Shown: positions 47,641 to 61,026, numbered from the stretch's first letter. The stretch: DNA of 64,000 bases from Niebla homalea (GCA_019925105.1 JAHGAU010000022.1:1-64000); one strand, 5' to 3'. The notes: generated by a model from the letters alone, not told the origin. Translations and numbers: made by a program.

Positions 47641-49670
47641 ATAAAATTAAAAAAGTACTTATTCTTAAATCTTTAAAAAGAAAAAATATAATTTTTAATT
47701 TTAAGCTAATAATTAATAATTATAAGCTCCTTTTTATATTAAAAAAACCTATTAAGAATAAGTATATATAATATATATAATTAATAGTAGCTATAGACGT
47801 AGCTATGGATTTAAGGTATATACGCACTAAGACCGCGGTGGAAGCTATACGTTATGCTTATATATACCGTAAGCCGTAATATTATATAATTAAAGACTTA
47901 ATTCTTTAATAATATACCGGTAAAAAATCAAGAAAGTAATACCTTCATTATAAAGTCGGTAACGACGAGGTAATTCTTTATTATTAAAAGCGGCCTTAAG
48001 ACCAGAGAATATATATAATTAACGCCAAACATATTAAGGAACCGCGTAAATATAATGGTGGTAAAATATAAGGGTACTATAATAGGTATATTTGAAAAAA
48101 ATCGAAAAAAAACCATAAACCGAAAAATTCCGTGGCCACCCGGGATATAATCGTGAAATTAAGTAAGCTAAAAAGCTTAAAGTAAAATCTCCTGTAATTT
48201 ACCGGGGTTATATATTCCTCGTTAACTTAAGCTATAAAATTAATAAACCTTATTATATATAAGCTTTAAATCGTTACCTTAATACCCACGATAGACTTTA
48301 TTATAATAGTTAATATAAATAACTATATAAAGGGCTTTTAACGTTAATATATATTTAAAATAGGCCTTTATTATAATATAATATAAAAGAAACCGATAAG
48401 GCTATATATCGTTATTAAAGCTATAAAATTTTACGAAGGACTTATTAACGTTTACGACGGCTCTCCCTTATTTCTTTACTATATTTATATATATCTTAGC
48501 TAGAGACTCTTTACTTATAGTAGCCGGTAACTCTTTATTATAGCTTATCTATAAAGGTGGATTTTAAAGTAACTTTTAAAATAAAGGCTTTAAAGAAGGT
48601 AAAGCCTTTAAAGTTAATAGGCTGGCTATTGGGGATAGATTTAACAATAATGTATATAATTTAAGTATGAATTTATTAAAGAGGTCCGTAAGTATTATTG
48701 GTGGTAATACCTTTGGTAATAATACTTTAATCGGTATTATTATTAATTACGTAAAATATTTAAGAGGTATATATCTTATATAGAGATCATAGGTAAAAAG
48801 GTATATTTTGGGCTTTTATAAATAGCTTAATAAACTAAGAGACGTAATTAAATTAAAGTTTAAGTATAAGTGTAATAATAAGTTAAATACCGATATATAG
48901 GAGGGTAATAACGAGCTTATAGAGCAAGTAAATAACGGTATAGCTATTTAACGGCCAATTGAATGGATCAAGTTAAAGATAAGGTATAAGGTGCTAAAAA
49001 TGTAATAAATTTAACTCAGAAAGGTACTAAGGGCGCGTCTTTAGGTTATTTACATTATAAAGTATTAACGGTAAGGCCTCATTGAATGAAATATTAAGTA
49101 TATATGATAATACACTTAAGATCTATTACTAAAGCTATTACTACTATTTATTAAGAATAAGTATATATAGTATATTTAATTAATAATAATCATAGACGTA
49201 GCTATAAATTTAAGGTATATACGCGCCAAAACCCCGGCGGAAGCTACCCGCTATGCTTATATATACCGCAAGCCGTGATACTATTTATATAAAGACTTAA
49301 TTCTTTAATAAAACCGGATACGCTTAATTAAATAAAGAGATACTTTACGGTTATCTTAAATAAAATATTAATAAGGATATATAATAATATCCTTAATGAA
49401 AAAATTCTTTTAAATTAATAATAAAAAAATAAAACAATTATTAATATTTTAAATATTAATAATACGGATATATTATTATACTATATTTTAAGAATAAAAG
49501 ATAAAAAGTTTATATTTAAAAATATAATATATAGAAATATATAAATTTAATAATAAAAAAGCTTTATAAAAACGTTTTTAAATATATTATTTATGATGAA
49601 AACTAATACTTAACGTAAAACCTTAAATATTAAATAAAAGTAAATAAAGGAATAATTACTAATAACTTAA
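47640..49670 (+). mobile_element. LINE ORF1-region fragment, split by LTR element
   Basis: 47640-47749 and 49316-49670 align with adjoining stretches of the LINE copy at about 60350-60500 (for example AATTATAAGCTCC before, and GATACTTTACGGTTAT after). The LTR element at 47750-49310 sits between them with a 5-bp target duplication. Fragment limits are approximate. Confidence 0.6.
47750..49310 (+). mobile_element. Short LTR retroelement, complete with LTRs
   Basis: Two direct repeats of 162 bp each (47750-47911 and 49149-49310) start TATTAAGAATAAGTATATA and end TTCTTTAATA. The flanks carry the same 5 bp, AAACC (47745-47749, 49311-49315). Reversing RIP-type changes at the ends gives TG..CA, the canonical LTR termini. 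The interior is only 1.24 kb. One stretch reads KFRGHPGYNREIK (about 48115-48155), but no reverse transcriptase, integrase or protease is seen. It is a non-autonomous (TRIM-like or gag-only) element or an internally deleted one. Confidence 0.85.
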
Positions 49671-50282
49671 TGAATTGATTAATTAATTTATGCTATAAAT
49701 TTAGTTAAATTAATTCCGGCGTTCCTTAATAATCGGTTATTGAACCTTATTAATAACCGTAAAACCCTAATATTTATAACGTTAAGATTAAAAAACCGGT
49801 ATTAACCTAGCTTTTATCCCTTACCCTTTAAAGTAGAAAGTATCCGTAACCGTTTAAAGAATAATTATTTATTTTTATATATTTCTTTTAAAGAAAATCT
49901 ATAATACTAAAACTAAGTTATTAAAAAGGTTACTTTTAATCCCATATTATTTCTTTTATTTTATAAGTCCGTTTTATATTATCGTTTTAAATAATGTTTT
50001 TTAAGAATTTATATTAGTCTGTATAATATTATTATTTATTTATATATTATATCCTTTATAGTAAATATTATTATTATTTATTTTTCTTATATCGCTTTAA
50101 TAAAAACGGTTTAAACCTCTTATTAAGTATATTTTTTCTATTTTATCTTTTTTATCTATAATTAATAATGGGGGTTTTTAATAGAATCTTTAATAATTAT
50201 ATTTATTTTATTATTTGAATTAAGTTATAATAATAAATCCGTAAATATAATAAATCTAATAACTATTTTAATGTTTTTTTAA
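49671..50282 (-). mobile_element. LINE 3'-end fragment
   Basis: Starts with the complement of the AATC-type tail (AATTGATTAATTAATTTATG) and follows LINE 3' sequence (TTAATTCCGGCGTTCC at about 49711). It ends at about 50282 where a plus-strand LINE 5' end begins. A 5'-truncated insertion is the simplest reading. Confidence 0.7.
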
Positions 50283-51296
50283 TAATTAATACGTATAGCT
50301 TAAGTAATAGCGAAACCGATACCTTAATTACGATAAATATAAGTAATATATTAGTTAAGAACGAAAGAATATATAAATAAATAATTTATATAATAAAAGC
50401 AATAGAGAATTATATAAATAATATAATAATAAAGCGATAAACGGTTATTAAATTAAATAAAGGAACTATAATTAATAAAATATACGTAAAAGGACGTATA
50501 AAATATGTAAAAATATAATTAATAAAAAAAAAGCGTTAAGGAAATCGGGCGGTAATAACGGCGGGAAGAGAAAACGATAAATATATATAAAGTAAAAATA
50601 ATATTAATAAAATTAAATATATATATATATAAAAAGCAAAGATAATAAAAATAAAAAACCTATAAATAATTAAGGATAAAAAAAAAGGGAATAATACGTT
50701 AAACATATAAAGGAGTTAAAATAAAAAAAGAAATAATAAAAACTTTAAATAAGTTACTTATATTAAAATAAACGGTTATTACTTTAAAAACTTAATTAAC
50801 ATTATAAGTAAAGTTTTAAGGAATAAAAGATTTCTATAAAAAAAGGAAAAATAAAATTAAAGGAATTAAAGGAATTAAAGTGAGTTTTAAAGGCCATAAG
50901 GGAAATACCGGTAAAAAGCGGGGGTAAAAACCAGAAAATAAGTAGATAAAGTAAAAAGGCAACGGTAAAAGCCCTTTTAATAAAAAAACTTAAATAATAA
51001 AGATTATAAACAAAAAACATATAATAATTAAAAAAGAAACATTATAAGTTAAAAAGAAAATATTAACATTAAAAAAAGTAAAAACGATAACGATCCGATT
51101 TTTATTTAAAGAAAAAAAAGAATATTATTATGAAAACGAACTTTTTATGACTTATAAAAACGTTTAAAGTAATAAGAAAGTTATTAACGGAGTAAACCAT
51201 TATTATATATAAGTTATAAAACGGAAATATCGTCCTTAATATAACGTTTTTTAAAGTAAAGGAAACTTGAAGGCGTATATTAATAAAAACAAATAT

Positions 51297-52140
51297 TATT
51301 AAGAATAAGTAAATATAATATATACAAATAATGATTTAACTAGGTAAATAGCTATGGATTTAAGTATACGCTAAAATACCCGCTAATAAGCCGTTAACTT
51401 ATATATACCATAGACCGTAATATTCTATATATACGTATACGCCATTTTATAATAATATGCTAATTAAAAAAAAAAAGAGAGTAACGTTTTCATTATTTAT
51501 TATTATCCTTAGTATAATATTACTTATACTCTTATCGGTAATAGCTATAATATATTTAAAGCGCTTAATATATTATAGAAGTAAAAAGAATAAAGAAATA
51601 AAAGCGTATAAAGCCGGTATTAAAATTCTATATTAAAGAATTAAAAAACCGTAAGCCGGAAGTTTCCCGATTTATCTAATTTATATTTATACCTTATAAG
51701 ACTTGGGATTAAGCTGAATCGCTTAAAAAACGTATCTCGGGTATTTTATAAAGATTGTATCTTAAATAAATTATTATTAATACGATATCTATAGGAGTTA
51801 CTTATAATTATTACGTTTACCCAGCTTATAAAACTATTTAAAATTATTATATTATTATATATCGTAATTATTATTAATAATATATATTACGGGCTTTTAT
51901 TAATATTACTTATTATAAGTATCGGCCGTCTCTTATTTATATTTATCGTATACGTTATATGAGTCCGCATTTATATAATATATATAAGGTCGGTTCTGAA
52001 TGGTGTTTTAAGGATTTATTTAAACTTATATAAAAGGAGGTTAATAAAGAGCTTAATAAGTGGATACCGACTTCGTCGTTATTATTATTATTATTATTAT
52101 CGGTTAAGCATTTAATAGTTATTATAGCTTAGACTTCTAA
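51297..52140 (+). mobile_element. Partial LTR element (5' LTR plus interior)
   Basis: LTR 51297-51454 (TATTAAGAATAAG to TTTATAATA) followed by interior homologous to the 26592 and 55885 copies. No second LTR was found before the 9-bp satellite at 52157, so the 3' part is lost or replaced. Confidence 0.65.
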
Positions 52141-52156
52141 GGCCTAAAGATCTCAT

Positions 52157-52625
52157 TAAACATGTTAAACATGTTAAACATGTTAAAGATATTAAAAATG
52201 TTAAGAATGTTAAAAATGTTAAAAATGTTAAAAATGTTAAAAATGTTAAAAATGTTAAAAATGTTAAAAATGTTAAAAATGTTAAAAATGTTAAAAATGT
52301 TAAAAATGTTAAAAATGTTAAAAATGTTAAAAATGTTAAAAATGTTAAAAATGTTAAAAATGTTAAAAATGTTAAAAATGTTAAAAATGTTAAGAATGTT
52401 AAGAATGTTAAAATGTTAAGAATGTTAAGAATATTAAAGACGTTAAGAGTATTAAAGATATTAAAGATATTAAAGATATTAAAGATATTAAAGATATTAA
52501 AGATATTAAAGATATTAAAGATATTAAAGATATTAAAGATATTAAAGATATTAAAGATATTAAAGATTTTAAACATGTTAAAAATTTTAAAGATATTAAA
52601 AACGTTAAAAATATTAAAAATATTT
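52157..52625. repeat. 9-bp satellite in two blocks
   Basis: Block 1 (about 52200-52400) is about 20 near-perfect AAAAATGTT units, preceded by CATGTTAAA variants. Block 2 (about 52452-52566) is about 12 AAAGATATT units. Because the period is a multiple of three, long spurious frames with tripeptide repeats exist on both strands (Met-Leu-Lys, Ile-Leu-Lys, Phe-Asn-Ile, Leu-Thr-Phe). Not believed coding. Confidence 0.92.
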
Positions 52626-53340
52626 AAATAATCCTTTATTAACATAGTAGATAAAATATACTTAAGGCACTTTATAAAATTAAGAAAGATCTTATTTAAT
52701 ACGTATAAGAAAAAGGATATAATCTTTTAACTTAGATTAAAAATTATTAATTATAAATTTTTTAAAACCCGGATGATTTAAGATAAATAAAACGATACTT
52801 TATATTTATATTAAGTATAACGTTAATAAGGATGAATAATAATATCCTAAATAAAAAGATTATTAAAAATAAATATAACCCTAACTTACTTTTACTATAA
52901 AATAAAATAATAAATATTTATTAATACTTTAAGTATTAAAGATATAAGTAGATTTTTATTAAAATAAATAATATTTACTAGAAGGTATAATACGTATAAG
53001 TAGATAAGTTTAATAAGTAAAGGCCCCGTTAAGGACGTATATAAATATATAATATATAAGAAGGATAAATACCCGGTATAAAACTTAAAAAATTTAATAG
53101 AATCTACGGAAAATAAACGTAAAAAGATTGAAATAACAGTTAAACTTTTACGGTATAATTTATATTAAATTAAGTTGATAAGTTAATTTAAAAAGGTCTT
53201 AAGAAAAGAAGGGAATTAATTAAATAAAACCGGGAGAAAACCGCAACGGATAACATAAAAAAAAGCTTATTATAATATTAATCTTTAAATTTAATTACCT
53301 TAAAATAATAAGGATAATTATAAAAAGGCTAAGATAAATA

Positions 53341-53990
53341 ATATTTAATTAATTTATTAATTTATATACGACTTTAGCTATTAAGTTAATTTTAACGTTC
53401 CGTAATATTAATAATTAAACTATAATTTTTTAATATTTATATATATTTTGAATTTAACGGTTTAATTTTAAAAAAGAAAAGGAAATTAGAACCGATTTAT
53501 TTAAACTTAACTTATTTTGAAGTTTAACCCGATTTAATAAAAACCTTTTTTTCATAATTACTTACCTTAATATTTTAATTAAATCCTTAATATAATATTT
53601 CCGCCAGGATTCTTTATTATTATTATAGTTTATAATAAAATTTTAATTAAGTTATATTAAAAACAATCGGAAAAAAACGGCTTTAATTATATACCTCTAT
53701 TATTCTTAATATTAAAATCATTTTAAGTAAGTTAATATATGACTTTTTAAATTAATCTTATTTATTCTTAACTTTAACCTTTTAATATTAAATCTTTAAA
53801 ATCCTTTTTAATTAACCTTACGTATTAATTATATTTAATTAAGGTTATCTATAAATATTAACAAATTATTAAATACTTATTATTATTTTATTAATATTAA
53901 TTACGTAATTTACCGGATAAAATTTAAGGGCTCTTAATAAAGTTACCTTTTACCCTTAAAATATTTACCTATTCTATAGTTTATCTTCCG
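53341..53990 (-). mobile_element. LINE 3'-end fragment
   Basis: TTAATTTATTAATTTATATACG followed by TTAAGTTAATTTTAACGTTCC matches the complement of the LINE 3' end. The far limit is approximate. Confidence 0.55.
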
Positions 53991-54079
53991 TACGTAAAAA
54001 TGCCATTTCGCCCTACTCGCCCGCTATAAAAATAACATTTTGCTTTAATAAAAGCTGGTATTTTAAATAAAAGTTAACG

Positions 54080-54710
54080 GTAAGACTTTAACGGATGTTA
54101 ACATATAATATATTAATACTTTTACTAATAGTAAAATTTAATATATAAAAAAAATAAGTAAGGTAATATTATTAGTATTCTAATTTAAGGAAATAAAAAA
54201 CGTTAATATTATAATAATATAAAAGTTATTATATAGTTTAATAAAAAGAAAAGAGAAAACTAATAATAAAGTTAAATAAATATATTTCCGGTTAATAAAT
54301 ATATAACTTAACCGCCTTTCTTTATAGTATTTAGAAAATAACGAAATATAATAAAAAATAACATAAAAATGTTGAACTTATGTTTAAATTCTTATTTCTT
54401 AAGAAACTTAATAATATAATAATTAATACTTTTAACGTTAAAATTAAAGCTATTAAAAAGGCTTTCTTTCCTCCCTTATTAAACGTTAATTTAATAAATA
54501 TTAATAATACTATATATTTTAACTTTATAATAATAAATGAAAATATAGGTTAAGAAATAATAATTAAAGCATTTAATAAATTAAAGAAAAATAAACCCTT
54601 TAAATTATATAAAATCTTAAATAAAATCTTATTAATAATAAAATTTTTATTTTAAAAAATATTTTAACCTTTACCTTCTTTATTATATTACGGTATCTTA
54701 AGCTTATTAC
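54080..54710 (+). mobile_element. LINE ORF2 fragment (endonuclease-RT boundary)
   Basis: AAAAAACGTTAATATTATAA (about 54187) corresponds to the endonuclease start region at 32810. TTAAAGAAAAATAAACCCTT (about 54580) corresponds to the KAPGP box region at 34090. Strongly mutated. Confidence 0.55.
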
Positions 54711-54719
54711 GGTAAGAAT

Positions 54720-55310
54720 ATACGGGCATAATTACCACCTCTTTTTAAAGCCTTTAATAAAGGGCTTAATCAAAGGATTAGTAAGGGGCTTAATAAAGGA
54801 TCTGATAAAGGACTTAATAAATAACTTATTAAGGATAAGGGTATAAGTAAGGGTATAAGTAAAGGTATAAATAAGGGACCTTACTTATACTTAAGTTCCC
54901 TACTTAAATTACGGTATTTTTAGGCTTAATACGTTAAGAATATATAGGTATAACGTATTACCTTCTATTAAAGGGGCCGATAAAGGGCCTAATAAAAGGT
55001 TTTAATAATAGTTTAAAAAAAGGCCCGGTAAATACTTTATTAAAAGGCTTATTAACGGGCTTAATAAAAGGGTTTTCTAGGTATTAAGCCTATTTTCAGG
55101 TATAAAGAAAATCTATTTACAATTTACTTTCTTAATTTAAATTACGGTATTTTTAAGCTTATTACGGTAAGGGTATACGGATATAACGCGTTACCTTTTA
55201 TAAAAAGGTTTATTAAAAACCTTTTCTTAAAAGGGCCGTTAAAAAGCCCGTTAAAAAATCTAGTAAAAACTTATAAATAAGCTTATTAAGAGGTATAATA
55301 TAGGGTTAAT
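54720..55310. repeat. Degenerate GGCTTAATAAAG / GGGTATAAGTAA minisatellite
   Basis: Repeats of GGGCTTAATAAAGG type with occasional GCCCGGTAAA, the reverse complement of the units at 13880-14060. A tandem GGGTATAAGTAA stretch lies at about 54838-54870. A TTACGGTATTTTTAGGCTTA-like word recurs at 54687, 54912 and 55143. Confidence 0.6.
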
Positions 55311-55884
55311 TTACTCCAATAAATAAAACGGAATATATCTTATAAAGTAAGGATTAAATAAGGAAGGGATAAAAATAAAATAAGATAGATGAATAAAATC
55401 TTATTTTATATTAATATAGGATAAATTAAAATAAGATCGGGATACATAAATATCTTTAAATTTTTATTTATAATATTAAAATTATTAAAAATAATATAAA
55501 ATTTAGAAAAGAAATTATAAAATTAAATTTTAAAAATAAATTATTTTCTTACTCCGTAATTACCGTTAAGAATAAAATATAGAATTTTCTTATCCTTTTT
55601 TATATAAGATAAAATAAGTAATTTAAAAACCGGTTTTATCCCGTTCCGCTTCCCGGAATATACTTAAGAAAGGGAATAATAAGGGTAATAATTTAATAAT
55701 TAACGTTAGTATTTTATAATTATATAAATTCTCTTTCAATAAGTTATTATTAATTATTATTTAATTTTAATTAAGATTCGAAAGATTCATTATAATATTA
55801 ATAATTTAAAGTCTTTAATTATAATATATTTAAATAAATAAATAATAAGGTAAATATATTAAAATAATTCTTTTTAAGATTCTT
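55311..55884. other. RIP-mutated AT-rich DNA
   Basis: Repeated AATAAGAT / GGAATAAAT words; similar sequence occurs at 57720-57960 and 58830-58970. No gene. Confidence 0.45.
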
Positions 55885-57280
55885 TATTATAAAACGGCAT
55901 ATACGTATATATATAGTATTACCGTTTACGGTATATATAAGTATAGCGGCTTATTAACGGGGGCTCTTAACGTATATTTACTTAAATTTATAGTTACTTA
56001 TTTAGTTAAATTATTATTTATATATATTATACTTATTTATTCTTATTAATTAATAATAATAATTAAGTCGGTTCTTTATATATTATTATATATATAGTAA
56101 CGCTTATTTAAGCTTTAAAATATATACTTAATACCTATGGATATTTAGACCTTAAAATTTCTTATTCCGGTAATACTTTACTATATAACTTAATATATGA
56201 TTCCTTAATAATATAAAGCCCTCTTAAACCTTAAAGATAATTACTTTTTTAGAAAACTTATTATTAAAAATAACCAATCCTTTCTTATTTAACTTAATTC
56301 CTATAAGTATTTACGTTATATACGGTATAAGAACGTTAGGCCTTAAAAGTCTAAACTATAATAATTATTAAATATTTACCCGATAACGACAATAATAACG
56401 ACGTTAATATTTACTTAATAAGCTTTTTTTTTAACCTTCTTATAGATAAGCCTTAACAAATCCTTTAAACGCAATATTAAAAAACTTATTACCTATAATA
56501 CTTAAAGATTTTTGCCTTAAATTCGGGTTAAAAAGCTCGTTAAAGTAAGTAACTTAATATATAGATTTTACCTAAAAGTTAACCTCTCCTTAAATTCTGC
56601 CGCCTCCATAAATAAAGCTTTTATTTACTTTATTATTTTTACCTTAAAATCTACCCTAATAAAAAAAAATTGGAAAAAAGAGCCTTTAATTAAGCTATAT
56701 ATAAATCCAATAAAGTAATAAGGGAACGAGCCCGATAAATAAAATGGTTATAAGTAATTACTATAAATATTATCTTAATAACTTATTTAAGATACGACTT
56801 TAATAAAATATTAAAAATACGGTTTTTAAGTATTTTAACTTAATCTTAAGTTTTAAAAACCACGATAATAAACCGTGTATCTACCGGGTAAATTACGATA
56901 AATCCCGGCTTACGGCTTTCTTGATTTCTTAATATATAATTTTAATACCGGCTTTATACGCTATTATTATTTATTTCTTTTATTTCTTTAATATTCTTAA
57001 TATTTTAAATATATTATAATTATTACCCATAATAATATATATAATATTATATTAAAAGTAATAATACAAAATAAAAGCGTAAAATAAAAGCGTTACTTTT
57101 CATTTTTTAAGCGGTATATTATTATAAAACGGCGTATATATATATAATATTACGGTTTACGGTATATATAAGCATAACGGCTTATTAACGGGGGGGTCTT
57201 AATATATATTTTCTTAAATCTATAGTTATTTATTTACTTAAATTATAATTTATATATATTATATTTACTCGTTCTTAATA
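55885..57280 (-). mobile_element. Short LTR retroelement, complete with LTRs
   Basis: Minus-strand copy of the element at 47750. LTRs are 57120-57280 (5', beginning TATTAAGAACGAG on the minus strand) and 55885-56048 (3'). The same 5 bp, TTCTT, lie at 55880-55884 and 57281-57285. The interior is about 1.07 kb with no intact frame. This second independent copy with a different target duplication confirms the element as mobile. Confidence 0.82.
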
Positions 57281-57285
57281 TTCTT

Positions 57286-58254
57286 AGATTTTTTTAAGGT
57301 TTATTATTAAGTTTACGTAATATATATTTATTTAAAACTTTTCTAAATATTAAAATTAAAAAGGAATATATTATTTTATTTTATTATATATTAATATAAA
57401 GTTTAAATAAATTTAAGTAAATTTTTATATTTATAAAATAGTATTTAACGTTTATTAATTTATATATTTAGTACCTTAGATAATTTTAAATCATTATATA
57501 TATAATTCTTTAAGGTTATTTTGAATTATTAAACTATAATTAAAAAATTTATAGAATAAATTAACTCTTTATATGGATAGAACTAATAATAAACTTTATA
57601 TATTCTGAAATTTCTTACTAAAAAAAGATTTAAATATAATTAATATAGATATTTTAAAATAAATTACTTCTATTTAAACCGGTCTTATTTAAACCAGTTT
57701 AAATAAGTAAATTTTTAATTAAAGATATATAAAATCCGGGTTACTCCGTAAAGCGGAATAATATTCCTATAGGATATTACTATTAGAATAAAGACCGGAT
57801 AAAAATAAATAAGGAATAAATTATATAAAGTCTTATTTTATATTAAAATAAATAGTTTTTAAATTATTAATCTTATTATCTAATTAAGTTAAAAACCTTT
57901 ATAAATAAAATAGAAATTCTTATCTCTTTTTATAAAAGGCTAAGTTTAATTTATTACGGAAATACCCTTTAATTAATAATAAGTTCGCAGTAGAACTTCG
58001 GCTTATTAAGTCAGAAAATTTTTAAACTTTGAAAATTCTATTATTTAAGTTTATAAGTCCTTCCTTACTTATACCTTTAATATATTACTGAATTTAAGTA
58101 AAATATAGAATATCTTTTTTAAAAGTTTAAGGTTTAAGAATATATTTATCGCAATTAAAGTATTAAATTTCAGATAAAACCGAGTAATAATTAATAATGC
58201 CCTTATTAAAAGGGTGGTTTATATAGCCGTATTGCGTAATAGGGTTGAGCTAGT
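57286..58254. other. RIP-mutated AT-rich DNA
   Basis: No gene. Contains a TTTAAACCGGTCTTATTTAAACCAG word at about 57673-57700, similar to the motif at 12975. Confidence 0.45.
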
Positions 58255-58700
58255 TTATTAACGTTTAATTACTTTTATTACTTACCACCTTTACTTACCT
58301 TATTTAATACACCTACTAACCCTACTGTACCTACCATATTTACCGTACCCTTATTTACTGGACCCTCACCTACACCCTCACCATTACCCTTATTACCTTC
58401 ACCTGTACCCTCACCTATACCTTCGCCTGCACCCCTACCTACACCCTTACTTATACCCTTACCTGCACCCTTACCTACCTTATTTACCTTACCTACCTTA
58501 CCTTCACTGATACTATTACTACCACCCTTACCCTTACCCTTATTATCACCCTTATCCCCAGCAAACCCTTTACTATGCCCCTTACCAAGCCCTTTAATAA
58601 GCCCTTTACCAAGCCCTTTATTAAACCATTTACCAAGCCCTTTACAAAACCCTTACTTAAGCCTTTACTTAAGCCCCTATTTAAACCCTTTATTATCTTT
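58255..58700. repeat. ACCCTTACCT-type and AAGCCCTTTACC repeats
   Basis: 58300-58545 is a loose tandem of ACCTACACCCTTACC units. 58555-58690 is a degenerate 12-bp array (AAGCCCTTTACC). CA and CT steps are present here, so it is less RIP-affected than its surroundings. The minus-strand frame over it (Gly-Leu repeats) is an artefact. Confidence 0.7.
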
Positions 58701-58764
58701 ATTATTATTAAGTAATTTATAATAAACTTTACGTTATAAAACTTACTTTTAAAAGGCAAGGAGC

Positions 58765-58765
58765 T

Positions 58766-58791
<26 letters not shown>
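58765..58791. repeat. (TA)n dinucleotide repeat
   Basis: About 13 perfect TA units. Confidence 0.95.
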
Positions 58792-58797
<6 letters not shown>

Positions 58798-59275
58798 GTA
58801 ACTTAAAACTTAAATTTTAAAGATAACTTTTGATTTAATCGGGTTTATGATCTTATTTTTTTTCGATTTTATTTTATTCTAATATTATTTTATTTTAATT
58901 TTATATTAATACGATCTTATTTTATTAAAATACAAATAAAACATTATATATTATTTCTTTATCCCGTTTTATGCGTAATAAAATATATAAAACTTAGAAA
59001 CCGTTTTATCCGTCCCGGTCTTTATAATTAGAAAAACCTATATTTAAAGATATTCTATTAATAATAATTAAAGATTAATTTTAATTAATATATTAAGCAT
59101 TTTTAATTTATTTCAATACCTTAATATAATCTTTTACTCCCGATAGTTTTATTTACTTTATTATATTAATATTATTTAATCTATAATAAAAAAACTATTA
59201 ATAATTTATATAATTAAATATACTATAAGTTATTAATAAAATAAAAGGATAATAACCAATAAAGGGGCTTTAAAG
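58792..59275. other. RIP-mutated AT-rich DNA
   Basis: AATAAGATC-type words as at 55380; no gene. Confidence 0.45.
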
Positions 59276-60995
59276 GTCTAAGATAATACGTATATATATA
59301 GCTTAAATAATAGCGAGTTTAATACTTTAATTACGATAAATAAAAGTAATATAATAATTAAAAACGAGGGAATATATAGGTAAAGAACTTATATTAATAA
59401 AAGTAATAGGAAATCGTATAAATAAGGTAATAATAATATAATAAAGGGCCGTTAAACTAAATAAAAAAATTATAATCAATAAGATATATATAAAAACGCG
59501 TAAAATATATAAGTAAGAAAAACGTTAAAGAGATTAAAACGGCGGTAATAATAAGGAAAAAAGCGATAAAAAAACGTAAAATAAATACGATATTAACGGT
59601 ATTAAAGATATATATAAAGGAAGTAAAAATAATAAAAATAATAAACTTATATATAATTAAAGATAAAGAATAAAAGAAATAATATATTAAATACGTAAAG
59701 GAATTAAAAGGCAATAAAAGCTTTAAGGTTAAGATTATCGATAACGGAGTAAAAAGTTATTACGTTAAAAATTTAATAAATTTTATAAATAAAATTACGG
59801 GAAATAAAAGATGTTTATAAAAAAATAGATACGGGATTAAAAGAGTTAAAATAATTAAGGGAAGCTTAAGAAATAGCGGTAAAAATACCGGTAAAAAGCA
59901 GGGATAAAAATTAGAAAAATATATATACGAAATAAAAAGACATTAATAAAAACCTTTTAAACAGGAGAAACTTACTTAAGTTATAAAAACCGTAAAAACA
60001 GAATATATAATAACCGAAAAAGAAACGGTATAAGTAAAAAAAAAAAAAAATAGCGGCATTAAAAAAAATTAAAAACGGTAATAATTTATTTCTTAATTAA
60101 AAAAAATACTTTTATAAAGGTAAACCCTTTATAACTTATAAAAGCGTTTAAAGTAACGGGAAAGTTATTAATAAAGTAAATTATAAAGCGGAAATATCCT
60201 CTTTAATATAACGTTTTTTAAGGTAAAGGAAAGCTTAAAAAAGTTATAAATATAAATTATTAAAAATAATTTTAAAATGGTAAAAATATTAATATAATTA
60301 TTCTTATCGCGGTAAATTACATATATATAAAATACTTTATAAAAATAGAAAATAATCTTATTTTAAAAACGTATAAAAAAAAGAATATAATCCTTTATTC
60401 TGGATTAAAAATGGTTAATTATAAGCTCCCCCCAAAAAAAAAAAGGGCAGATACTTTAAAACGTAAAAAGGTACTTTACGGTTATATTAAATATAACGTT
60501 AATAAAGATTATAACGATACTTTAAATAAAAAAATAATTAAAGATAAATCCCTTAAATTAATCTGACCGTAAAATAAAAGGGTAATTATCTATTAATCTT
60601 TTAAGTATTAAAGATACGGGTATATTAATATAAAATACCTTAATATTATAAAATAGGCGGTATATATTAAAGGGTATAATATTTATAAATATATAAACTT
60701 AGTGAATAATAGTTTTATAAAAACGTATATAAATATATAACGTACGGGAAAGATAAGTACCCGGTATAAAACTTAAAATATTTAATAAAAATTAAAGAAA
60801 TTAAAAGTAAGGAAATTAAAATAATTATTAGAATTTAATAATATAATTTATATAATATTATATTAAAAAGTTAATTAAAGACGGTTTTATAACGGAAATA
60901 AAGCTAATTGAACGAAAACGGATAGAAAACCGTTATAAATAATATAAAGACAAAAAAGCTTATTATAATATTAATTTTTTTTTTATTTTTATTAT
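59276..60995 (+). mobile_element. LINE 5' fragment (ORF1)
   Basis: Begins at about the twelfth codon of ORF1 (ATACGTATATATATAGCTTA) and stays colinear with the nested LINE until about its 32580 position. It lacks ORF2. Ends in a T-rich/AT stretch before the next LINE start. Confidence 0.68.
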
Positions 60996-61026
60996 ATAAT
61001 ATAATATAGAAATAACTCCGTTGAGG

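Larger units (their letters stand above)
50283..53340 (+). mobile_element. LINE 5' fragment (ORF1), interrupted
   Basis: 50283-51296 aligns with the LINE start from about codon 12 of ORF1 (ATACGTATAGCTTAAGTAATAGCG) through ORF1. It resumes at about 52640-53340 after an LTR-element insertion plus satellite. No open frame remains. Confidence 0.65.

Noticed and set aside
52112..52645. 177-codon minus-strand and 85/72-codon plus-strand frames
   Set aside because: Tripeptide-repeat translations of the 9-bp satellite.
58300..58760. Possible CRISPR-like or coding repeat (Gly-Leu frame)
   Set aside because: Short degenerate units without spacers in a eukaryotic chromosome. A composition artefact.
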